Shown piece after piece: positions 54,211-61,925 of a stretch of 64,000 bases of DNA. The notes under the pieces are model-generated. The model worked only from the letters and a program-made list of their open reading frames with translations, was not told the origin of the DNA and searched no databases. Position 1 is the first letter of the stretch. The number at the start of each line of letters is the position of its first letter. The stretch is from assembly GCA_016708725.1 (NCBI GenBank), contig JADJFE010000040.1, positions 1 to 64,000 of the forward strand, in the 5' to 3' direction. The DNA is from Candidatus Aalborgicola bjergmarkensis (GTDB lineage Bacteria; Pseudomonadota; Gammaproteobacteria; Burkholderiales; Burkholderiaceae_C). Both the position numbers and the translations under genes were made by a program.

Positions 54211-54587
54211 GCCAAGCACCACCCCGCCCCTGCGGGGCACCCCTCCTTGTAAAGGAGGGGAGTTGAATGGCACGCTTCGCCCAAAACTCTCCCCTGCCAA
54301 GGGGGAGTACCCCGAAGGGGGGAGGGGGTTAATCCCCATTAATGGGGACTTGCCAAGCACCACCCCGCCCCTGCGGGGCACCCCTCCTTGTAAAGGAGGG
54401 GAGTTGAATGGCACGCTTCGCCCAAAACTCTCCCCCTGCCAAGGGGGAGTACCCCGAAGGGGGGAGGGGGTTAATCCCCATTAAGGGGGACTTGCCAAGC
54501 ACCACCCCGCCCCTGCGGGGCACCCCTCCTTGCAAAGGAGAGGAGTTGAATGGCACGCTTCACCCAAAACTCTCCCCCTGCCAAGGG
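54211..54587. repeat. 142-bp tandem hairpin array, left part
   Basis: Two full units and part of a third, beginning GCCAAGCACCACCCC at 54211, 54352 and 54494. Each unit has several short perfect hairpins: CCCCTCCTT/AAGGAGGGG, CTCCCCCT/AGGGGGAG, GCCCC/GGGGC and CCCC/GGGG. The period is not a multiple of three and frames change from unit to unit, so the proline-rich open frames are not genes. The third unit is interrupted by the IS element. Confidence 0.92.
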
Positions 54588-56133
54588 CTGAGCATTACCC
54601 ACAACTATTCCAGCATTTCTTGGTTGACACGCAGGCCTGCGCGGAATCCGGCAACGAGTAGAGCCAAGGCCTGCAAGCCACGCCACATCGTCCGTACACC
54701 GGGCATTCCATCGCTTTTGCGGTTGAGATGGCCGCCCAAACGGCCAATCCAAAGAACCGCCTGACGGATTGTCAGATCTTGCGGCAGCAATGGCTTTTCC
54801 TTTGCCAAAGTGGCTGACCAAGGCATCCACTTCGTCCTTCTCCAATACCTGCAGAGCCAGGGTCTGCGGATACTCCCGGCTCCAGTCCCGTAACATGACG
54901 ATCCGTGCAGCCACCGAGGCATTCACCCGTACCGCATTTTCCAATCGATCCCAGGTCTCCAGGCGTAGATCTTTCCACCCTACAGCCGCTCTTGAGGACC
55001 AAATGCATTTCCTCAATCGGCCACCTGCAGGTGTATTTTCTTACGACTTCCAGCGCATCATCCGCCGTCGTCGCAATTTCGCGCGTCCACAGCAGCCAGT
55101 GCAGTGGTTCGACTCCAGGAGGTGGCGTAGGTTCCCCATACCTCCACCAGATTCCATCTCATTGGCCAGGCATGGGGATACTTCTTCAGGTCCGGTTCCA
55201 AGGTCACTGCCATCAATCGCACTTCCACCAACGCCTTTCGTTGGGGAGTGTCCTTCTTGCGTTTGACTTCAATGCTTGCCTGGACAAGTACTGGCTGGTT
55301 TCGTATCGCCTGGTGCGACTTGGTCAATGGGTCGTCAGTCCGACGATTTTGGACACTACGGATGATGGCACTGTCGTCAGAATCTTCAACCGTCATCATG
55401 ACCTCATAGGCATCTCCCTCGCGATCCATCAGATGGATCAATCGCGGAACTGCCAGTTCCCCAGCCGCTTGTACAAAACTGAACGTGCAGATTCCATGCC
55501 GTGAATCCATTTGCTGCTTTCTTTCTCCTTGTCTCTCGTTCTTCTCCTTTGGCTTCGGTTGGGGCCGTGCCCAGCACTGCTGGTCCAAAATCCCGATAAC
55601 ATTTCCCTGCACAGTAAGCCCCATCGCAGAGTGCAGGTGCATTCCTCTGGCCAGGTTGCCAGAATCAATCGGACCCAGCTCGGTAATGCTGTGTAAACCC
55701 GTGAAATTCAACGTGGTCGTGTCATGAACTACCAGTATGCACCTTTGGTCGATACAACGCCGGGCGGTTTCAAGACCAAAACCATGATTCAGAATGGAAC
55801 CGTTAACGCGGCGGTTGGCATAGAACCTGTAGGTTGCTTTGGCCTGAGCAGCATCGCCTCCCGTGGCCTGCGGAATTGAAGCTGATGGACTCTCTATTGC
55901 ATCCGCAATGATGCTGCTCAGCCGACTCTTCATACGTCGATCAGGTAGCGCAGATGCCGCAGATACTTGTTCCGCCCAAATAATATTGGTGATCTCCATG
56001 ATTTGCCCCTTTGAAATGAAACTCAAGGGCAATAAAAGTATCACGTTCACCGGAAGTTGTCATGGATCAATGACATCTCTGGTGGCCAGATGTTTCACGA
56101 CTCGTTCTGGAAAAAGATGTGGGTAATGCTCAG
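54588..56133 (-). mobile_element. IS4-family insertion sequence (1,546 bp)
   Basis: Left end CTGAGCATTACCCACA at 54588 and right end TGTGGGTAATGCTCAG at 56133 are perfect 16-bp inverted repeats, with partial pairing for a further nine bases. The 9 bp TGCCAAGGG stands directly outside both ends (54579-54587 and 56134-56142), a target duplication of the length usual for IS4/IS50-type elements. It carries one Tn5-like transposase gene with frameshifts. It landed within one unit of the 142-bp array. Confidence 0.95.
54605..55999 (-). pseudogene. IS4-family (Tn5-like) transposase, three frameshifts
   Basis: From ATG 55999: WAEQVSAASALPDRRMKSRL, YRFYANRRVNGSILNHGF, VVHDTTTLNFTG and IHLMDREGDAYE, the DDE catalytic block with the first two Asp present. 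The family sequence then jumps frame near 55134 (GGGG run; continues PPPGVEPLHWLLWT, PIEEMHLVLKSGCRVE with the likely catalytic Glu), near 54978 (to DLRLETWDRLENAV) and near 54779 (to LTIRQAVLWIGRLGG), ending at 54605. The three shifts sum to a full codon. Full length would be about 465 residues. It is inactive as read unless these are sequencing errors. Confidence 0.9.
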
Positions 56134-56926
56134 TGCCAAGGGGGAGTACCCCGAAGGGGGGAGGGGGTTAATCTCCATCACCCCTGCTACCCCCTGCTAC
56201 CACCCCGCCCCTGCGGGGCACCCCTCCTTGTAAAGGAGGGGAGTTGAATGGCACGCTTCACCCAAAACTCTCCCCTGCCAAGGGGGGAGTACCTGAAGGG
56301 GGAGGGGTTAAGCTCCATTAAGGGGGACTTGCCAAGCACCACCCCGCCCCTGCGGGGCACCCCTCCTTGTAAAGGAGGGGAGTTGAATGGCACACTTCAC
56401 CCAAAACTCTCCCCCTGCCAAGGGGGAGTACCCCGAAGGGGGGAGGGGGTTAAGCTCCATTAAGGGGGACTTGCCAAGCACCACCCCGCCCCTGCGGGGC
56501 ACCCCTCCTTGTAAAGGAGGGGAGTTGAATGGCACACTTCGCCCAAAACTCTCCCCCTGCCAAGGGGGAGTACCCCGAAGGGGGGAGGGGGTTAATCTCC
56601 ATCAAGGGGGACTTGCCAAGCACCACCCCGCCCCTGCGGGGCACCCCTCCTTGTAAAGGAGGGGAGTTGAATGGCACGCTTCGCCCAAAACTCTCCCCCT
56701 GCCAAGGGGGAGTACCCCGAAGGGGGGAGGGGGTTAATCTCCATCAAGGGGGACTTGCCAAGCACCACCCCGCCCCTGCGGGGCACCCCTCCTTGTAAAG
56801 GAGGGGAGTTGAATGGCACACTTCGCCCAAAACTCTCCCCCTGCCAAGGGGGAGTACCCCGAAGGGGGGAGGGGGTTAAGCTCCATCAAGGGGGAGTACC
56901 CCGAAGGGGGGAGGGGGTTAATCTCC
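56134..56926. repeat. 142-bp tandem hairpin array, right part
   Basis: Continues the array after the IS, with units beginning near 56195 (variant start), 56331, 56473, 56615 and 56757 and a partial end near 56926; the spacing of the last four is 142 bp. They carry the same hairpins as the left part. Neighbouring units are nearly identical, so the array has expanded or been homogenised recently. It ends 66 bp before the MFS gene. Confidence 0.92.
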
Positions 56927-56991
56927 AGGCTGCGGTTTTCTGAATTTTGAAAGGCTGATGCAGCAGCTTTTCCCCAACACGGAGACATACC

Positions 56992-58209
56992 ATGGCGATC
57001 AATGAACTTCTGCCGGAAATGGCAGAGATCGAAAAGCCAGACGCAGCCAGGGCGAAGCTGGGACTGGCGGCCATCTTTTGTTCCACTTTCCTGGCCCTGA
57101 TGGCCCATTTCATGCTCGCGCCCTTGTTGCTGCTGCGCATGAAAGGCGCTGACGTTTCCAGCACCGTGGCGGGTCTGTTTGCGGCGGCGGGCTGGCTGGG
57201 AATTCTGCTGATGACACCGTTCACCGCAGCCATAGCCCATCGCCTGGGGGCGCGCGCGGCCATGTGGGGTTCATCGGGCGCAATCAGTGCGGTGGCCGTG
57301 GGCTTTGCCTTTACGCAGCAGTTGAGCGTGTGGTTTGTGCTGAATTTTGTCTCCGGTCTGGCCATGGCCATGCGCTGGGTGCTGACGGAGGCACTGATCG
57401 CCGAGTTTTGCCCGCCGCACCAGCGTGGGCGCTACGTGGGTTTTTTCCAGACCCTGGTGAGCAGCACCTTTATTGCCGGACCGGCAGCGCTGGTGTGGGT
57501 AGGCCCGGATAGCCCCTTGACCCTGTGGGTCGTGATCGGGTTGTCCCTGTGCGGTCTGGCGTGGACGACCATGATTCCACCCATCCCGGCCGCACATGAT
57601 GCGCACACCGCCTCCACCGGCTGGGCGGGCCTGTGGCAGGCGTTGCGCGAGCATCCGATCATCATGCTGGCGGGGTTTATTGGCGGTTTTTTTGAAACCG
57701 GCGTGACCAGTATCCTGCCCCTGTACGGTCTGGAACTGGGCCTGACGCCTGCACATGCGGCCCTGCTGGTGTCGGCCAGCGGCTTGGGAGGGGTGATGGT
57801 CATGCTGCCCGCTGGCGTGCTGGCCGACCAGTTCCGCGACCGCGCACGCGCCCGGCGTGTGTTGATGGTGTGCTGTGCCGCCACCATGCTATTGGCCACT
57901 TGCACCATGCCATGGGTGGCTGGCATGGCGGCGTTGGCCTGGCCACTGGTGTTTTTGTGGGGCGGCGCCGGGGGCACGCTCTACACCCTGTCCATGATCG
58001 ACATCGGCGCGCGCGAAAAGGGCATCACCCTGGTCAACAGCACGGCGGTACTGGTATTGGCCTACACCCTGGGCGGGCTGGTCGCCTCCGGTATGTCCGG
58101 CGCCTTGCTGGACTGGTCCCCTCGCATCGCTTTCCCAACGGTGCTGATCGCCGTGGCCACGCTGGGTCTGGTGGCGCTGCTACGCACCCCGGCGGCACGC
58201 AGGCCATGA
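56992..58209 (+). CDS. MFS transporter
   Basis: A 405-residue protein with about 12 helices. It has HFMLAPLLLLRMKGADVSST, the loop CPPHQRGRYVGFFQTLVSS, and GVLADQFRDRARARRVLM in the middle, the pattern of small-solute efflux or uptake MFS proteins. Substrate unknown. GGAG lies eight bases before ATG 56992. It stands alone, with the hairpin array upstream and a dispersed repeat downstream. Confidence 0.88.
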   Translation: MAINELLPEMAEIEKPDAARAKLGLAAIFCSTFLALMAHFMLAPLLLLRMKGADVSSTVAGLFAAAGWLGILLMTPFTAAIAHRLGARAAMWGSSGAISAVAVGFAFTQQLSVWFVLNFVSGLAMAMRWVLTEALIAEFCPPHQRGRYVGFFQTLVSSTFIAGPAALVWVGPDSPLTLWVVIGLSLCGLAWTTMIPPIPAAHDAHTASTGWAGLWQALREHPIIMLAGFIGGFFETGVTSILPLYGLELGLTPAHAALLVSASGLGGVMVMLPAGVLADQFRDRARARRVLMVCCAATMLLATCTMPWVAGMAALAWPLVFLWGGAGGTLYTLSMIDIGAREKGITLVNSTAVLVLAYTLGGLVASGMSGALLDWSPRIAFPTVLIAVATLGLVALLRTPAARRP

Positions 58210-58250
58210 AGCCGGTTCGCACTTTTACTCTGCAATTACTCGCCAATTGA

Positions 58251-58285
58251 TAGCTGCTCCCGCTCATTCCATAAGGGATGTAACC
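58251..58285 (-). repeat. Dispersed repeat copy (minus)
   Basis: TAGCTGCTCCCGCTCATTCC then ATAAGGGATGTAACC: same orientation and wording as the left ends of the two MITE-like elements, followed by CAGATTTGCGCATCATTTCGG, also seen there. It may be a half element whose right end was lost. It is 42 bp after the MFS stop. Confidence 0.75.
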
Positions 58286-58303
58286 AGATTTGCGCATCAT
58301 TTC

Positions 58304-58375
58304 GGCATGATTCAAATCCAGTGAACACTTTTGTGTGGACAGTGTTCAGTAAAAACGCGGTTTTTGAACCATGCC
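58304..58375. mobile_element. 72-bp palindromic element, copy 1
   Basis: Ends GGCATGATTCAAA and TTTGAACCATGCC are inverted repeats with one mismatch. Inside, TGAACACT/AGTGTTCA and AAAAAC/GTTTTT form two more hairpins. The same 72 bp recurs at 60590-60661 with a single base different. No coding capacity. Non-autonomous mobility is inferred from the ends and the two copies. Confidence 0.8.
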
Positions 58376-58443
58376 GTAACGGGGATAGTTTTAGCTATCT
58401 CCTGTTCGGTAACGCACCGAACGTGACAGAGCTCGATCACTAA

Positions 58444-58536
58444 TATATTGATGTCTTGCTCACCATCGCCCCCAACGTAGTGAGCATGGATATGCTGTTG
58501 GGACTAGCGGCGATTCTTGTGAAGTCAATGCGTTGA
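58444..58536 (+). pseudogene. MgtE C-terminal tail remnant
   Basis: A frame between stops reads IIDVLLTIAPNVVSMDMLLG then LAAILVKSMR. It aligns with the last residues of the receiver-MgtE protein (LSTATNVASMGILLGLASILVK), and the DNA agrees too (GATTCTTGTGAAGT in both). It is what remains of a second MgtE-type gene 250 bp upstream of the intact one, indicating tandem duplication followed by loss. The rest of 58376-58596 holds no intact gene. Confidence 0.7.
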
Positions 58537-58596
58537 GCCACTTTGTCTCTCGTCTGATACCAAGGAACATTATTTCAAATGGAAGGTTGATTATCT

Positions 58597-58791
58597 GTGA
58601 AGTCGCAATACGCCCGCTCGCTCATCGAAGCGTCTCCCGATCCGCTAGTCACCATCAGCCCGGAGGGCAAGATCACCGACGTGAACGAAGCTTCGGTGGT
58701 GGCGACCGTTATGCGGGCCTTTGACTTCCCCACTGCGTTGATCACGCTTCGTGCGGCTGCGGAAACACTATTTACAGTTTCGTCCTCATGA
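58597..58791 (+). CDS. Truncated PAS-domain mini-protein
   Basis: A 64-residue frame, SQYARSLIEASPDPLVTISP then GKITDVNEA, the start of a PAS domain (normally about 110 residues). After residue 33 the sequence (VVATVMRAFDFPTALITLRA) no longer fits PAS and the frame ends at 58791, overlapping the next ATG by ATGA. It is probably the remaining head of a PAS sensor joined to other DNA by a deletion. It may still be translated to couple expression of the receiver-MgtE gene. Confidence 0.55.
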   Translation: MKSQYARSLIEASPDPLVTISPEGKITDVNEASVVATVMRAFDFPTALITLRAAAETLFTVSSS

Positions 58792-59924
58792 CCGACCAGG
58801 ATTTCACGCACAGGCACACCGTTCTGGTGGTAGACGACACGCCGGACAACCTGTTGCTGATGAAAAATCTGCTTCAGGACCACTACAGGGTCAAAACAGC
58901 TACCACGGGTGAAAAGGCGTTGAAAATAGCCGCTTCTGACACGCCGCCCGACCTGATCCTGCTCGACATCATGATGCCGGGCATGGATGGTTATGAAGTG
59001 TGCCGGCGTCTCAAGCGCGACCCCAGAACGATGAACATCCCGGTGATATTCCTCACCGCCAAGGCCGAAATAGAGGACGAGATGCAAGGTTTGGAACTCG
59101 GTGCGGTCGATTACGTCACCAAGCCGATCAGCCCGCCGATAGTCATGGCGCGCGTAAAGAATCACCTGGCGCTCAAGGCCATGGCCACTGACCTACGCGA
59201 GCAGAACGAAGTCCTGGAGCAGAAGGTTATCGAAGTACAGGCCAGTCATGTGCTCATTCGACGCCAGAGCGATGAGGTCAAGAGACTCTACGATGCCGTC
59301 GTTGCGGAGCAGAAGCGCTCGGTCGAGTTGAGCCTGCAGCCTGGCATCATGGTCGGTGTTGAGAAGGAAGAACGACCGGCCACGCACTGGCTGCTGAGCT
59401 TGCGTCTGCGTCTGCCGTGGCTGCAACTCAACATGTTCACCGCATTCGTCGCTGCGGCGGTCGTTGGTGCCTTTCAGGGAACGATTGACAGACTGCTGAT
59501 CCTCACCATATTCATGCCGATACTCGCCGACCAGTCCGGCAATACGGGTAGTCAGGCGCTGGCAATTACCCTGCGCGGAATGGCGCTCGGTGGTCTGGAG
59601 CCGGGCAAGGAGAGGTCCCTGATCAGAAAGGAAGCGCTCCTCGGATTGCTCAACGGAGCGCTGGTAGGCCTTGTGTCGGCGGTTGGCATGTACGCGCTGG
59701 CCAGCGTCCAGCATCTGTCCAGCGCCGTAATGCTTGGTGTCGTAGTGTTTCTTGCGATGATCGCCAGCTGTTTTATCAGCGGCATTTGCGGTGCATTTGT
59801 GCCACTGATCCTGAAGCGGTTTGGGTACGATCCGGCGACGGCATCCAGCATCTTCCTCAGTACCGCAACCAACGTGGCGAGTATGGGAATATTGTTGGGA
59901 CTGGCTTCGATTCTTGTGAAGTAA
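58788..59924 (+). CDS. CheY-like receiver fused to MgtE membrane domain
   Basis: A 378-residue protein. Residues 10-125 are a complete receiver: Asp16-Asp17, phosphoacceptor Asp60 in LILLDIMMPGMDGYE, Lys112 in DYVTKPIS. A coiled linker (about 130-185) follows, then five helices matching the MgtE magnesium-channel domain: RLPWLQLNMFTAFVAAAVVG, MPILADQSGNTGSQALAITL and ICGAFVPLILKRFGYDPATA. The MgtE N and CBS magnesium-sensing domains are absent; the receiver takes their place. In the last helix the position of the pore Asp of known MgtE (TDV) is Asn (ATNVASM). It overlaps the PAS mini-gene by ATGA. The reading is clear; the function is inferred. Confidence 0.85.
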   Translation: MTDQDFTHRHTVLVVDDTPDNLLLMKNLLQDHYRVKTATTGEKALKIAASDTPPDLILLDIMMPGMDGYEVCRRLKRDPRTMNIPVIFLTAKAEIEDEMQGLELGAVDYVTKPISPPIVMARVKNHLALKAMATDLREQNEVLEQKVIEVQASHVLIRRQSDEVKRLYDAVVAEQKRSVELSLQPGIMVGVEKEERPATHWLLSLRLRLPWLQLNMFTAFVAAAVVGAFQGTIDRLLILTIFMPILADQSGNTGSQALAITLRGMALGGLEPGKERSLIRKEALLGLLNGALVGLVSAVGMYALASVQHLSSAVMLGVVVFLAMIASCFISGICGAFVPLILKRFGYDPATASSIFLSTATNVASMGILLGLASILVK

Positions 59925-60128
59925 GGGACGCAGCCCGAAACCCGCAACCATTCGCTAGTCAATGTTCGCTGGTGCACCGACCCTGGCAGTCTGCCTGACT
60001 AAATTCGAATGGTCGCACTTTAGCAACGACACCTTCGCCGCTCATGACTGGGCTGTGGCAAGTCCTGCGGCTGGAATCTAAACTTTCGGCTGTGATGACG
60101 CGGCTCCATTGACCCTAAAAGGACTTTT

Positions 60129-60587
60129 ATGAACCAATCGACAATGACACCAGCTCACGTAATCAGCGCATTGAACAGCCTCATCTCACTCAACCGAGAC
60201 GACCAGAAGGGATTTCAGGAAGCAGCCGAGAAGATTGAAGCAACCGAAATCAAAACATACTACCTTGAGCAAAGCCTTTCCCGTGCACAGTTCGTCGGTG
60301 AGCTGCAATCACAAGTGCACTCCTTGGGCAGTGAACCAGAAGACAAGGGAACCGTTTCAGGGGCCTTACATCGTGGCTGGATGAACCTAAAGACGGCCCT
60401 GGGCGGCGGTGACCATGCCATTCTCGTGGCCACCGAATCCGTGGAGGATCATGCTATCAGCACATACCAAAAAGCAATAACTGAGTCCCTGCCAGCGGAT
60501 GTACGGGACATCGTTGAGCGGCAGTTTGAGAGCGTCAAGCAATCGCACAACAAAGTCAAAGCTTTACGCGATAGCTTGAAAGAATAA
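60129..60587 (+). CDS. DUF2383 (PA2169-family) four-helix protein
   Basis: A 152-residue helical protein with SALNSLISLNRDDQKGFQEA, then KTYYLEQSLSRAQFVGELQ, RGWMNLKTALGGGDHAILV and SVEDHAISTYQKAI, characteristic of the PA2169/DUF2383 family. The fold is ferritin-like with Glu/His in the helices, and such proteins are often stress-induced; a ferritin-like gene lies at 63563. AAAGGA precedes the ATG. Its stop lies 2 bp before the second 72-bp element, which could act as terminator. Confidence 0.88.
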   Translation: MNQSTMTPAHVISALNSLISLNRDDQKGFQEAAEKIEATEIKTYYLEQSLSRAQFVGELQSQVHSLGSEPEDKGTVSGALHRGWMNLKTALGGGDHAILVATESVEDHAISTYQKAITESLPADVRDIVERQFESVKQSHNKVKALRDSLKE

Positions 60588-60589
60588 TG

Positions 60590-60661
60590 GGCATGGTTCA
60601 AATCCAGTGAACACTTTTGTGTGGACAGTGTTCAGTAAAAACGCGGTTTTTGAACCATGCC
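60590..60661. mobile_element. 72-bp palindromic element, copy 2
   Basis: GGCATGGTTCAAA ... TTTGAACCATGCC with perfect 13-bp inverted ends, otherwise the same as 58304-58375. Same orientation as copy 1. With it, it frames 2.2 kb containing the MgtE remnant, PAS mini-gene, receiver-MgtE gene and DUF2383 gene. Confidence 0.8.
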
Positions 60662-60688
60662 CGATTTGGCTTGAAACCGGTGCGCTTA

Positions 60689-61267
60689 TCAGGAGTGCTG
60701 CGCAGTCAGCGCAAGGCTGATTATCTTTCGGGCAATGTCCTCGGGGGACAAGACAAAGTCGATGCAGCCACTGTCGATGGCGCTGGTGGGCATGTCGGGT
60801 TGGGTGGCGGTATCGGGCTTTTGGGCAATCGTGATGCCACCTGCTTCCTTGATGTTGCACAGGGCGGCTGCGCCGTCACCGTCATAGCCCGAAACGATGA
60901 CGGCAATCAGTTTGCCTTCCCAATAGCGGGTCAACGAGCGCAAAAATACTGTGATGACATCAGGCCAGCCTCGGGGTTTGGAGATGGGCTTCAGCCGGAA
61001 TTCGCCGGCCTCGTCCACGTGCAAATCCCGGTTTGAAGGAATGATGAAAACCCGGTTGGGCTCAATGCGCAAACGCTCGGTGATGAGCTCCACCGGCATC
61101 GGCGTGAAACGCGGTAGAACTTCATGGAGTCGGGTCGGCACCGTGGTGATGTGATTGACAATCACAATGGCCACACCCATGTCCGGCGGCAGGTTTTTCA
61201 GCAGGCGAATGTAAGCGTCCAATCCGCCGGCTGAACCGCCCACACAAACAACCGGGAAATTTTTCAT
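60689..61267 (-). CDS. CheB-type methylesterase domain protein
   Basis: A 192-residue protein consisting of the CheB effector domain only: VCVGGSAGGLDAYIRLL with catalytic Ser12, His39 in IVNHITTVP, and Asp131 in SGYDGDGA. It lacks the usual N-terminal receiver. Stand-alone CheB domains are found with CheR/PAS hybrid sensors, not seen here, and may deamidate or demethylate receptors. ATG 61267 is the family start; the longer frame to 61420 is not needed. It lies 28 bp after the PRC-barrel gene on the same strand. Confidence 0.9.
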   Translation of the reverse strand: MKNFPVVCVGGSAGGLDAYIRLLKNLPPDMGVAIVIVNHITTVPTRLHEVLPRFTPMPVELITERLRIEPNRVFIIPSNRDLHVDEAGEFRLKPISKPRGWPDVITVFLRSLTRYWEGKLIAVIVSGYDGDGAAALCNIKEAGGITIAQKPDTATQPDMPTSAIDSGCIDFVLSPEDIARKIISLALTAQHS

Positions 61268-61295
61268 TTGTAACCTGGGCTGAGGGGTAACCGCT

Positions 61296-61727
61296 CTAGG
61301 CGTTAATATGGGCAGGAGGGTTGTTGGGGGCGGTGCCGGTGCCGTAATAGGTGTGGATGCCTTCAGCCCAGGTTGTGTCTGACATATTGGGCCAGGAGTT
61401 CTTGTCAAATCCGGGGGCATTTTCCAGCCGCTCTTTGGATACGTTCAGGGTAAAACGCTTGTTTACGGTGTCCAGCGTCATGGCACTCCATGGCACCGTG
61501 AATAACTTTTCGCCCATGCCAAGAAATCCACCAAAGGACAAGACAGCGTAGCTCACGCGGCCCGTTTTCATGTCCAGCATGATTTCCTTGATATCACCCA
61601 GATTTTCGTCCTCCTTGTTGTACACATCATTGCCTATCAATGTTTCGGCACCCATCAAAAAGGGGCCGGGGCCGCTATCGGTGTGGGACTTGTACATGCC
61701 GTAGTTGTCGCGTTCTTCGTAGTTCAT
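61296..61727 (-). CDS. PRC-barrel domain protein
   Basis: A 143-residue soluble protein. Residues about 25-95 form a PRC-barrel (GAETLIGNDVYNKEDENLGD, IKEIMLDMKTGRVSYAVLSF), and LFTVPWSAMTLD is the typical edge. These small proteins often appear in stress or envelope regulons. Its N-terminus has a short acidic/His stretch. It precedes the CheB gene by 28 bp, so the two may share a promoter. The 198-bp gap upstream (61728-61925) holds no gene. Confidence 0.9.
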   Translation of the reverse strand: MNYEERDNYGMYKSHTDSGPGPFLMGAETLIGNDVYNKEDENLGDIKEIMLDMKTGRVSYAVLSFGGFLGMGEKLFTVPWSAMTLDTVNKRFTLNVSKERLENAPGFDKNSWPNMSDTTWAEGIHTYYGTGTAPNNPPAHINA

Positions 61728-61925
61728 TTGAAGTTCCGTTCAAAAATTTGTGGAGAGATGAAACCCGAGCGCCATGCCAATGCCATAACGCAATGCCATA
61801 ACGCTCAAGGGGGACGATAGGCTTATTGCTCCTGGTCGTCTGTTCGATAGCGAACCTACGGCAGCACATGGAATGCGCCTACGAGAAAGGCCATGGCGCA
61901 AAACGCATAAAGTGGCGCAACCGCC

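Noticed and set aside
54135..54595. CRISPR array
   Set aside because: The repeats are 142 bp and contiguous without unique spacers, and no cas genes are present.
54133..56943. Proline/glycine-rich open frames on both strands of the 142-bp array
   Set aside because: The period is not a multiple of three, the frames shift from unit to unit and exist equally on both strands; they are products of the GC-rich repeat, not genes.
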